Origin: Actinomycetota bacterium
Lineage (GTDB): Bacteria > Actinomycetota > Acidimicrobiia > Acidimicrobiales > Ilumatobacteraceae
Length of the DNA: 6,020 nt
Direction: 5' to 3'
NCBI GenBank assembly: GCA_009704425.1
Contig: WLEG01000117.1
Location: forward strand, 1 to 6,020
Made by a program: the position numbers and the translations under genes. The notes under the pieces were generated by a model. That model saw only the letters and a list, made by a program, of their open reading frames with translations, was not told the DNA's origin and made no database searches. This document shows, one piece after another, positions 1 to 4,687 of the stretch; position 1 is the stretch's first letter; each line of letters begins with the position of its first letter.

Positions 1-230
1 TCGACTGGGGCCGCACCGAGCACCCGACCCACGGACTCCAGGTGGGCGGCACGCTCGTCCGACTCGATCTCCATCATCCGCAGCCGCGCTCCATCGACAT
101 GATGCTCTCGGCGGTGAGCGACGAGTCCGCGTTGGGCGACGAGGAGTCGTTGATCTCGCTCAACTACGCCGATCACGCCGCGATCAACGCCGAGATCCTC
201 ACCGCCAACGGGCCGGTGATCCTCTCCTAG
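1..230 (+). CDS. Glyoxalase-like (VOC superfamily) protein, C-terminal fragment
   Basis: This is the 3' end of a gene that starts before the window. The frame is open from position 3 to a TAG at 228-230 and gives about 75 residues. It begins DWGRTEHPTHG, and the cut codon before it ends in TC, so the residue before Asp could be Ile. An I-D-W-G...H-P stretch followed by a V-R-L-D-L-H-H-P-like strand is characteristic of the second half of glyoxalase-like domains of the Glyoxalase_3 type (PF13468); this match is from memory. The later stretch (GDEESLISLNYADHAAINAEI) is less conserved in my recollection. Members are mostly uncharacterised cytoplasmic proteins of the vicinal oxygen chelate fold, so no substrate can be named. 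The gene converges on the downstream SDR with 4 nt between stops. An ATG at 42 lies inside the conserved region and is not the true start. Confidence 0.6.
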   Translation, partial: DWGRTEHPTHGLQVGGTLVRLDLHHPQPRSIDMMLSAVSDESALGDEESLISLNYADHAAINAEILTANGPVILS

Positions 231-232
231 GT

Positions 233-250
233 CGTCACTCCGGCGTGACG
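233..250. terminator. Small inverted repeat between convergent genes, possible bidirectional terminator
   Basis: CGTCAC (233-238) and GTGACG (245-250) form a perfect 6-bp stem with a 6-nt loop. It starts in the 4-nt gap between the stops of the glyoxalase-like gene and the SDR and runs over the last SDR codons. No T-rich tract follows on either strand, so a canonical intrinsic terminator is not shown. A stem this short may be chance in G+C-rich DNA. Confidence 0.22.
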
Positions 251-1005
251 TAGGCGGCGGTGATGCCGCCGTCGATGATGAGCGACTGACCCGTCATCCA
301 ACTGCTCTCGTCGGACGCCAGGAACAGTGCGCCGTTGGCGATCTCACTCGGATCGCCGAATCTGCCCATCGGAATGTGCACCAGACGGCGATTGCGCTTG
401 GCGTCGTCGCTCAGGAACTTGGCCAACATCGGTGTCATGATCGGACCGGGGCACAACGAGTTCGCCCGAATGCCCTGGCGGGCGTAGATGACCGCGATCT
501 CACGGGTCATGGCCAACACCGCGCCCTTCGACGCCGTGTAGGCCACCTGGGGCGTGGCCGCCCCCATGTGGGCGACGAAACTGGCCACGTTCACGATGGA
601 GCCGCCGCCCGAGGCGAGCATCGCCGGAATGGCGTATCGGCAACCCAGCAGAACCCCCTTGACGTTGATGTCCATGGTGCGCTGATAGGTGTCGATGGAG
701 GTGTTGGTGGGGCCGTCGTCCTCGCTGAGCATCACACCCGCGTTGTTGTACAGGACGTGCAGACCACCGAACGTCTCCACGGCGTGGGCCATGGCCGCCT
801 CCACCGAGGATTCGTCGCTCACGTCGCATCGGACGAACGTGGCCTCGCCGCCGGCGGCATCGATCGCGTCGACGACCTCGTCGCCGTCGACCACGTCGGC
901 GACCACGACCATGGCGCCCTCGCGGGCGAAGAGTTCGGCGCCCACGCGACCGAGACCCGACGACCCGCCGGTGATGACCGCGACCTTGCCCGTGAGACGA
1001 CCCAT
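235..1005 (-). CDS. Short-chain dehydrogenase/reductase (SDR), classical type
   Basis: The 256-residue protein matches the usual length of a classical SDR, a cytoplasmic NAD(P)-dependent oxidoreductase with a Rossmann fold. The cofactor loop TGGSSGLG is at residues 12-19 and NNAG at 87-90. The catalytic tetrad is complete: Asn114, Ser142, Tyr156 and Lys160 (YTASK). The substrate-side PGPIMTP segment is at 186-192, and the GQSLIIDGG ending at 239-247 is typical. Asp37 at the end of the second beta strand favours NAD(H) over NADP(H), by the family rule. The frame stays open upstream to 1485, but the ATG at 1005 has an AAGGAG just before it and starts the fold correctly (MGRLTGKVAVITGG), so it is chosen. 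It resembles FabG-like and glucose/cyclohexanol dehydrogenase-like members; the sequence does not identify the substrate. It diverges from the EEP gene and converges on the glyoxalase-like gene. Confidence 0.93.
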   Translation of the reverse strand: MGRLTGKVAVITGGSSGLGRVGAELFAREGAMVVVADVVDGDEVVDAIDAAGGEATFVRCDVSDESSVEAAMAHAVETFGGLHVLYNNAGVMLSEDDGPTNTSIDTYQRTMDINVKGVLLGCRYAIPAMLASGGGSIVNVASFVAHMGAATPQVAYTASKGAVLAMTREIAVIYARQGIRANSLCPGPIMTPMLAKFLSDDAKRNRRLVHIPMGRFGDPSEIANGALFLASDESSWMTGQSLIIDGGITAAYVTPE

Positions 1006-1065
1006 GTTGCTCCTTCGTGTTCGGGTGCCCACGATACTTCCCGTTCGACCGACAAGACTGGGAAC
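1006..1065. promoter_or_regulatory. Divergent promoter region between SDR and EEP genes
   Basis: These 60 nt separate two divergent start codons, so both promoters must lie here or in the neighbouring coding ends. A plus-strand GATACT (1033-1038) and a minus-strand TATCGT (1036 to 1031) are -10-like hexamers sharing four positions. Each would give a leader of roughly 20 nt. I find no -35 box at good spacing for either, so the assignment is weak. If real, the two polymerases would compete for the same site. Confidence 0.3.
1010..1015 (-). promoter_or_regulatory. Shine-Dalgarno site of the SDR gene
   Basis: AAGGAG reads on the minus strand with a 4-nt spacer (CAAC) before the ATG at 1005. It is the clearest ribosome binding site in the window. 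It fixes the SDR start, although the frame is open for another 160 codons upstream, antisense to the EEP gene. Confidence 0.75.
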
Positions 1066-1851
1066 ATGACCGATCGTCGCCGTGAGTTGCGCGTCGTGTC
1101 GTGGAACATCCACGGCGCCTCGCGTCCCGATCTCGAGGACCTCGCGAACACGATCGCCTCGTTCGATGCCGACGTGATCGGCATCCAGGAGGTGCGACGA
1201 CACCAAGCACGCCGTCTGTCGTCCGAACTCGGGTGTCACGGCGTTTGGGTCTTCAAGCACAACGGCTACTCGCGATTGCTCCCGCGGTTCGCCGAGGGAC
1301 TGGCCATCCTGTCGCGCCACCCCATGAGCCACGACGGCGACACCGAACTGGGCGGCCCCCGACCACGGACGGACTTCCGACGTCGGGTCGCCATGTGGGC
1401 CACCGTCGAGCATCCCGACACACCGTTCCATTTCGTGAACACGCACCTGGCGTCGGGTGACGACGCCGAGGAACGCGTTCGTCAAGCCTCCGATGTGCGT
1501 CGCCTGCTACGCAACGGGCTGACTCATGACTGCAACCATGACGACCACCGTCACGACCTCCAACCGGAGTTGCCCGCGGTGGTGGTGGGCGACCTGAACG
1601 ATCATCGCGAGTCCACGGTGGTGGATACTCTCGCCGGAGAATCATCGAGTGACGCGTGGGTGGTCGCCCTCGACCGTTCTCGCAACGGACTCACCAACCC
1701 GGCGTCGGCTCCTCATCAACGGCTCGACCACGTTCTGGTTCCCCGCGAATGGTCGGTGTCCCGGATCGAGGTTCCCGACCCCGCCGATGTCTGGTCACGA
1801 CGATCGGATCACCTGCCGGTGATCGCAACGATTCAGATGCGCTCGAAGTAG
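1066..1851 (+). CDS. Endonuclease/exonuclease/phosphatase (EEP) family hydrolase
   Basis: The 261-residue protein carries the full motif set of the metal-dependent EEP fold (PF03372; DNase I, ExoIII and inositol phosphatase relatives). SWNIHG at 12-17 supplies metal-site Asn14, and GIQEV at 39-43 supplies metal-ligand Glu42. NTHLASG at 125-131 has His127, GDLND at 175-179 has Asp176 and Asn178, RLDHVLVP is at 219-226, and SDHLPV at 247-252 contains the terminal catalytic Asp-His pair (248-249). No signal peptide or membrane segment is visible, so a cytoplasmic enzyme is likely. The fold cleaves phosphodiester or phosphomonoester bonds, but motifs alone do not separate nuclease from phosphatase. 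The ATG at 1066 is chosen because it precedes the first beta strand (RELRVVSWN); the frame runs open far upstream but only antisense to the SDR. A His/Asp-rich segment at 153-164 is unusual. The 3' end overlaps the convergent ligase gene by 19 nt. Confidence 0.88.
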   Translation: MTDRRRELRVVSWNIHGASRPDLEDLANTIASFDADVIGIQEVRRHQARRLSSELGCHGVWVFKHNGYSRLLPRFAEGLAILSRHPMSHDGDTELGGPRPRTDFRRRVAMWATVEHPDTPFHFVNTHLASGDDAEERVRQASDVRRLLRNGLTHDCNHDDHRHDLQPELPAVVVGDLNDHRESTVVDTLAGESSSDAWVVALDRSRNGLTNPASAPHQRLDHVLVPREWSVSRIEVPDPADVWSRRSDHLPVIATIQMRSK

Positions 1852-3209
1852 CGCTTCAACTCCCAGTCGGTGACGGTGTCGTTGAAGTCCTCCCACTCGG
1901 CCTCGGCCGAGCGCAGGATCCAATGGTGCGCTTCCTCACCGAAACACTCCCGCGCGATGCTGCTGTCGCGCCACAGGTCGATGGCGTCGGGAAGGTTCCA
2001 CGGAACGCGCGCGACGTCTCGGTCCTCGTATCCGTTGCCCTCGAACGGGGCGGCCGGGTCAAGTTGGTGCCGGATTCCGTACAGGCCGCCGGCGATGGTT
2101 CCGGCGAACACGAGGTAACTGACGGCATCGGCACCCGGGATGCGATTCTCGACCCGGGTCGACGAACCGTGCCCGACCTTGCGGAAACCCACCGTTCGAT
2201 TGTCGATGCCCCAGCCCACTCCCGTCGGAGCCCACGACCCCGGCTTGAATCGTCGATAGCTGTTCACCGTCGGAGCCCACAACAAGGAGAACTCGCGGGC
2301 CGTGGCGATCTGGCCGGCGACGAATTGGTGGAAAAGCTCGCTGGCTCCGTGCTCACCGTGATGATCCGCGAACAGCGCCGTGGTGCCGTCGAGCGACCAG
2401 AGACTGGCGTGAACGTGACACGACGAGCCGACGTCGGACATGGACGGCTTGGCCATGAAGGTGACCGAACGCCCGTGTGCCGCGGCGATCTCCTTGGCGG
2501 CGTTCTTGTAGACGTGATTGCGGTCGGCCATCTCGAGTGCGGTGGAGTACGAGAGGTTGATCTCGTGTTGACCGCGGCCGGCTTCGCCCTTGGAGAACTC
2601 GACCGGAACCCCCGCACCCTCGAGGGCACGACGGATCTCGCCGATGACGTACTCGTCGCGGGTGGTCTGCAGGATGTTGTAGTCCTCCGCGAAGTTCGAA
2701 TGCGTGCTGAGACCGGCGTACCCCCGCGCGTGGGCCTCCTCGTAACTGTCGCGATACAGATAGAACTCGATCTCGCTGCCGACCATGGGGAGAAAGCCCA
2801 TCGATGCCGCGGCTTCCACTTGACGCCGAAGGATGGTGCGCGGAGCCACCTCCACCAACTCACCGGTCTCGGTGGAGAACAGATCGCACATCACGAGCGC
2901 GGTACGGGGCACCCACGGAAGCACCCGCAGGGTGTTCCAATCGGCACGGGCCACCATGTCGCCGTATCCCTTGTCGAAACTGGAGAACCGGAAACCGGCG
3001 GCGGGGTCGTTTTCGATGTTGCACGTGAGCAGGTAGTCGCAGTTCTCCGTGCCGTGGTCGGCCACGTGATCGACGAAGAATCGACCCGAGGCGCGCTTGC
3101 CGACCAGTCGACCGTAGCGATCGACGAACCCCATGATCACCGAATCGATGACGCCCTCGTCGATGAGGGCCGTCAGTTCGTCGCGCGACATCACCGGACG
3201 GGTCAGCAT
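1833..3209 (-). CDS. Glutamine synthetase-like ligase (GlnA3/GlnA4/PuuA-like, substrate unknown)
   Basis: This 458-residue cytoplasmic protein has the type I glutamine synthetase layout: an N-terminal beta-grasp region (about 15-110) and a C-terminal ATP-dependent catalytic domain. Visible motifs are GSEIEF at 144-149 (metal ligands), GQHEIN at 213-218, TFMAKP at 250-255, CHVH at 264-267, NSYRR at 316-320, DNRTVGFR at 336-343 and TRVENRIPG at 351-359. The fold joins glutamate to an amine with ATP. Two features argue against housekeeping GlnA. The flap glutamate of the canonical PGxEAP motif is replaced by Trp326 (PGSWAP), and the C-terminal Tyr motif adenylylated in GlnA is absent, with VPWNLPDAI at 402-410 instead. 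A gamma-glutamyl-polyamine or other amine ligase is therefore more likely, as in the actinobacterial GlnA3/GlnA4 and E. coli PuuA groups; that is inference. The ATG at 3209 has no strong ribosome site; Met7 is an alternative start. It lies 28 nt downstream of carD and is probably cotranscribed. Confidence 0.88.
   Translation of the reverse strand: MLTRPVMSRDELTALIDEGVIDSVIMGFVDRYGRLVGKRASGRFFVDHVADHGTENCDYLLTCNIENDPAAGFRFSSFDKGYGDMVARADWNTLRVLPWVPRTALVMCDLFSTETGELVEVAPRTILRRQVEAAASMGFLPMVGSEIEFYLYRDSYEEAHARGYAGLSTHSNFAEDYNILQTTRDEYVIGEIRRALEGAGVPVEFSKGEAGRGQHEINLSYSTALEMADRNHVYKNAAKEIAAAHGRSVTFMAKPSMSDVGSSCHVHASLWSLDGTTALFADHHGEHGASELFHQFVAGQIATAREFSLLWAPTVNSYRRFKPGSWAPTGVGWGIDNRTVGFRKVGHGSSTRVENRIPGADAVSYLVFAGTIAGGLYGIRHQLDPAAPFEGNGYEDRDVARVPWNLPDAIDLWRDSSIARECFGEEAHHWILRSAEAEWEDFNDTVTDWELKRYFERI
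1839..1854. terminator. Short inverted repeat in a convergent 3' overlap
   Basis: GCGCT (1839-1843) and AGCGC (1850-1854) can pair with a 6-nt loop, inside the 19-nt overlap of the EEP and ligase 3' ends (1833-1851). The 5-bp stem has no T tract. It is noted as a candidate two-way terminator only, because the two genes leave no other non-coding space for one. Confidence 0.2.
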
Positions 3210-3237
3210 GGCGTCACGCTACCCACCGCGGAACCGG

Positions 3238-4023
3238 CTACTTCTTCTTGGCCGGTGCCGCCTTCTTCGCCGGAGCGGCCTTCTTGGCCGGTGCCGCCTT
3301 CTTGGCGGGAGCGGCCTTCTTGGCCGGTGCTTCTTTCTTCGCGGGCGTCGCCTTCTTGGCGGGAGCGGCCTTGGCCGGCGCTTCCTTCTTGGCCGGTGCC
3401 GCCTTCTTCGCCGGAGCGGCCTTCTTCTCGGCGGCAGCCTTGGCGGGCGCTTCCCCAGCCGATGCGTCTTCGCCGGACTCTTCCCACATGGGGGTCTTGG
3501 CGGCGGGCTTGGCGGCCTTCACGGGCTTCAGCACACCCTTGGCCAGGGCGTCGTCGAGATAGGCCTCGGCCTCCTCGGGAGTGACCTTCAACGCCGGCGC
3601 GATCTCGGAGATCAGGTTCACCCGAGCGCGCTCGTACATGGTGCGCTCGGCCGCGGACAGCGACGCGTCACGGTTGCGCGAGGCCAGGTTTCGCACCACC
3701 TCGGCCACCTGATACACGTCGCCGCTCTTCAGCTTCTCTTGGTGGTTCTTGAAACGACGACTCCAGTTCGACGGCACGCGCGGGTCGGCCTTGGCCAACA
3801 CGGCCACCAGATCCTCGAGTTCGTCGGGCGACACCGGGGGACGCACGCCGACGTCGTCGACCTTGGCCATGGGCACCATGAGGCGCATCTCGCCGATCAC
3901 TGCTTCGAGGATGAGATAGTCCTGGGCCTTGCCGGTGCTCAACGGGTCTTCCTTGCGGATCGCGATGACCTTGCACGCACCGTGCTGGGGATAGATGACC
4001 GTGTCACCCTTCTTGAACTTCAC
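3238..4023 (-). CDS. carD: CarD-family RNA polymerase-binding regulator with Lys/Ala/Pro repeat tail
   Basis: CarD binds the RNA polymerase beta subunit and stabilises the open promoter complex; in mycobacteria it is essential and tunes rRNA and stress transcription. Residues 1-60 form the RNAP-interaction domain (KKGDTVIYPQHGACKV at 4-19; YLILEAVIGEMRLMVP at 36-51). Residues about 65-165 form the helical DNA-binding domain. SNWSRRFK at 85-92 contains Trp87, equivalent to M. tuberculosis Trp85, which contacts the upstream edge of the transcription bubble. SGDVYQVAEVVRNL at 100-113 is also typical. Mycobacterial CarD ends at about 162 residues. Here an Ala/Lys/acidic linker (168-201) follows, then ten (A/E)APAKK-type units to residue 261. 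The tail resembles those of histone H1 and mycobacterial HupB and should be disordered and basic, suited to non-specific DNA binding. The GTG start is firm, because an in-frame TGA lies 15 nt upstream and GAGG sits 5 nt before it. Confidence 0.93.
   Translation of the reverse strand: MKFKKGDTVIYPQHGACKVIAIRKEDPLSTGKAQDYLILEAVIGEMRLMVPMAKVDDVGVRPPVSPDELEDLVAVLAKADPRVPSNWSRRFKNHQEKLKSGDVYQVAEVVRNLASRNRDASLSAAERTMYERARVNLISEIAPALKVTPEEAEAYLDDALAKGVLKPVKAAKPAAKTPMWEESGEDASAGEAPAKAAAEKKAAPAKKAAPAKKEAPAKAAPAKKATPAKKEAPAKKAAPAKKAAPAKKAAPAKKAAPAKKK
3241..3420 (-). repeat. In-frame tandem repeat, ten 18-bp-type units encoding the CarD tail
   Basis: Codons 202-260 of carD make ten hexapeptide units, followed by a final Lys. 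Seven are AAPAKK, one ATPAKK, one EAPAKK and one shortened EAPAK that lacks a codon. The 60 residues hold 20 Lys and 10 Pro, with only three residues other than Ala, Lys and Pro. At DNA level two 18-bp versions recur, one using GCG-GCA-CCG-GCC and the other GCC-GCT-CCG-GCG for the Ala-Ala-Pro-Ala part, partly as a 36-bp pair. Positions 3244-3285 and 3385-3426 are identical over 42 nt. That points to unit duplication rather than only selection on composition. Confidence 0.92.
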
Positions 4024-4028
4024 GCGAA

Positions 4029-4032
4029 CCTC
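4029..4032 (-). promoter_or_regulatory. Shine-Dalgarno site of carD
   Basis: GAGG lies 5 nt before the GTG start at 4023. With an in-frame TGA just upstream it supports the GTG as the only usable start. Confidence 0.5.
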
Positions 4033-4080
4033 GCTTCGTCACCGTCGACGCCCGACACCTCGGTATTCGGGCAGACCGAG

Positions 4081-4111
4081 ATTGTACGACCACCGCGAGG
4101 CGATTGGACAA
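4081..4111 (-). promoter_or_regulatory. Candidate carD promoter
   Basis: On the minus strand TTGTCC (4111 to 4106) and TACAAT (4086 to 4081) form a -35/-10-like pair with a 19-nt spacer. The -10 box is a strong match and is preceded by G+C-rich DNA; the spacer is longer than ideal. Transcription would start near 4074, giving a leader of about 50 nt. This sits in the 147-nt non-coding gap 4024-4170, the only sizeable one in the window, where I see no other gene, RNA or clear operator. The transcript would probably include the GS-like ligase. Confidence 0.45.
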
Positions 4112-4170
4112 GCGAATGGCCCCCAAGTCGGACCGAATCCACACTGTTCGCACCCTCGACGCGACGCGAA

Positions 4171-4545
4171 TCAGGGGTCGACGACCTCTTTGCGACGGAT
4201 GAAACAGAACTCGTTACCCTCGGGGTCTCGCATCACTTGGAACCAGTTCCATGGTTCCTCGACCGGAATCCCGACCCTGACGGCACCCATCGCCGTGGAA
4301 GCCACCACGGCGGCCTCGATGTCGGCCACGTCCAGATCCAGGTGCACGCGATTCTTCACGACCTTGTCCTCCGGCACCTGCTGGAATCCGAGATAGCCGA
4401 ACACGGGGACGTTCTCGATCACGATGTAGTCCTCTTCGTGCGGTTCCGCTTCGAGACTTCCACCCACCAGTCGCGACCAGAAATCCGCGAGCGCGGCGGG
4501 GTGACGACAGTCGAAGGTGACGGCGAGTGGCGCAGCGATGGGCAT
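4171..4545 (-). CDS. Small VOC-family protein (Glyoxalase_6-like)
   Basis: The 124-residue single-domain protein has the pattern of actinobacterial Glyoxalase_6-like members of the vicinal oxygen chelate superfamily. The first half opens VTFDCRHPAALADFW (9-23). The second half has NRVHLDLDVADIEAAV (65-80) with candidate metal ligand His68, and ends MRDPEGNEFCFI (105-116) with candidate ligand Glu112. Proteins of this size usually dimerise to build the active site. Substrates in this subgroup are mostly unknown, and roles range from thiol-adduct metabolism to antibiotic binding, so no reaction is assigned. A GTG at 4575 would add ten residues (MKSRPLYHRR). The ATG at 4545 is preferred because the fold begins right after it and a -10-like TACCAT lies 6 nt before it, which fits a leaderless mRNA. 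It lies 41 nt downstream of the tRNA. Confidence 0.8.
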   Translation of the reverse strand: MPIAAPLAVTFDCRHPAALADFWSRLVGGSLEAEPHEEDYIVIENVPVFGYLGFQQVPEDKVVKNRVHLDLDVADIEAAVVASTAMGAVRVGIPVEEPWNWFQVMRDPEGNEFCFIRRKEVVDP

Positions 4546-4551
4546 ACGACG

Positions 4552-4583
4552 ATGGTACAACGGTCGAGATTTCACCTGTCAGC
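4552..4583 (-). promoter_or_regulatory. Candidate leaderless promoter of the VOC gene
   Basis: TACCAT (4557 to 4552) is followed by exactly 6 nt (CGTCGT) and then the ATG at 4545, so transcription starting at the usual distance would begin on the A of the start codon. There is no Shine-Dalgarno sequence before the ATG. An upstream CTGACA (4583 to 4578) resembles a -35 box, but its 20-nt spacing is long. Leaderless mRNAs are common in Actinomycetota. Confidence 0.42.
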
Positions 4584-4586
4584 ACT

Positions 4587-4663
4587 TGGCGCCCTCGGCA
4601 CGATTCGAACGTGCGCGCTACGGATTAGAAGGCCGTTGCTCTATCCAGCTGAGCTACGAGGGC
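4587..4663 (-). tRNA. tRNA-Arg (anticodon UCU)
   Basis: The 77-nt cloverleaf reads cleanly on the minus strand. The 7-bp acceptor stem is GCCCTCG with CGAGGGC, the D stem is GCTC with GAGC, and the T arm is GCACG-TTCGAAT-CGTGC, perfectly paired. The 5-nt variable loop is AGCGC, the discriminator base is G73, and the CCA end is encoded at 4589 to 4587. The anticodon loop CTTCTAA (4631 to 4625) gives anticodon TCT, which reads AGA and AGG, rare arginine codons in G+C-rich genomes. The anticodon stem pairs at four positions and has a C31-U39 mismatch next to the loop, as I recall from other actinobacterial tRNA-Arg(UCU) genes. It begins 15 nt after the cinA stop with no obvious promoter of its own, so it may be processed from the pgsA-cinA transcript. 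Confidence 0.96.
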
Positions 4664-4671
4664 AATCCGTT

Positions 4672-4687
4672 GGGCAGGCTACTGCCC
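4672..4687 (-). other. Perfect hairpin across the cinA stop codon, just before the tRNA
   Basis: GGGCAG and CTGCCC pair perfectly over 6 bp with a 4-nt loop that contains most of the cinA TAG. The stem ends 8 nt before the 5' end of the tRNA and is followed by AACGGATT, not a T tract. It could weakly terminate the cinA transcript, protect its 3' end after tRNA excision, or help processing of the tRNA leader. The inverted repeat is clear; its role is inferred. Confidence 0.5.

Noticed and set aside
376..1065. Open plus-strand frame extending the EEP protein about 230 residues upstream
   Set aside because: It is entirely antisense to the well-supported SDR gene, is low-complexity His/Arg/Gly-rich, and the EEP fold starts naturally at 1066.
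1006..1485. Open minus-strand extension of the SDR frame to 1485
   Set aside because: It is antisense to the EEP gene and shows no domain; the AAGGAG before the ATG at 1005 marks the true start.
3241..3426. Possible CRISPR-like or regulatory repeat array
   Set aside because: Units are contiguous, without spacers, in multiples of codons and inside the carD frame, so this is a coding repeat.
3248..3562. Plus-strand frame encoding a hydrophobic AGAAFLAG-type repeat that looks like a membrane or silk-like protein
   Set aside because: The periodicity is the complement of the CarD Lys/Ala/Pro repeat; nothing independent supports expression.
1656..3584. 642-codon plus-strand open frame
   Set aside because: It is antisense to the ligase and carD genes, ends in Ser/Pro/Arg low complexity across the repeat, and has no recognisable motif. 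It is explained by codon bias in G+C-rich DNA.
4140..4173. Inverted repeat TTCGC...GCGAA after the VOC stop as a terminator
   Set aside because: The stem is only 5 bp with a long loop and no T tract, which is too weak to call.
4587..4663. tRNA as an integration site for a mobile island
   Set aside because: No integrase, duplicated tRNA end or composition shift is visible on either side within the window.
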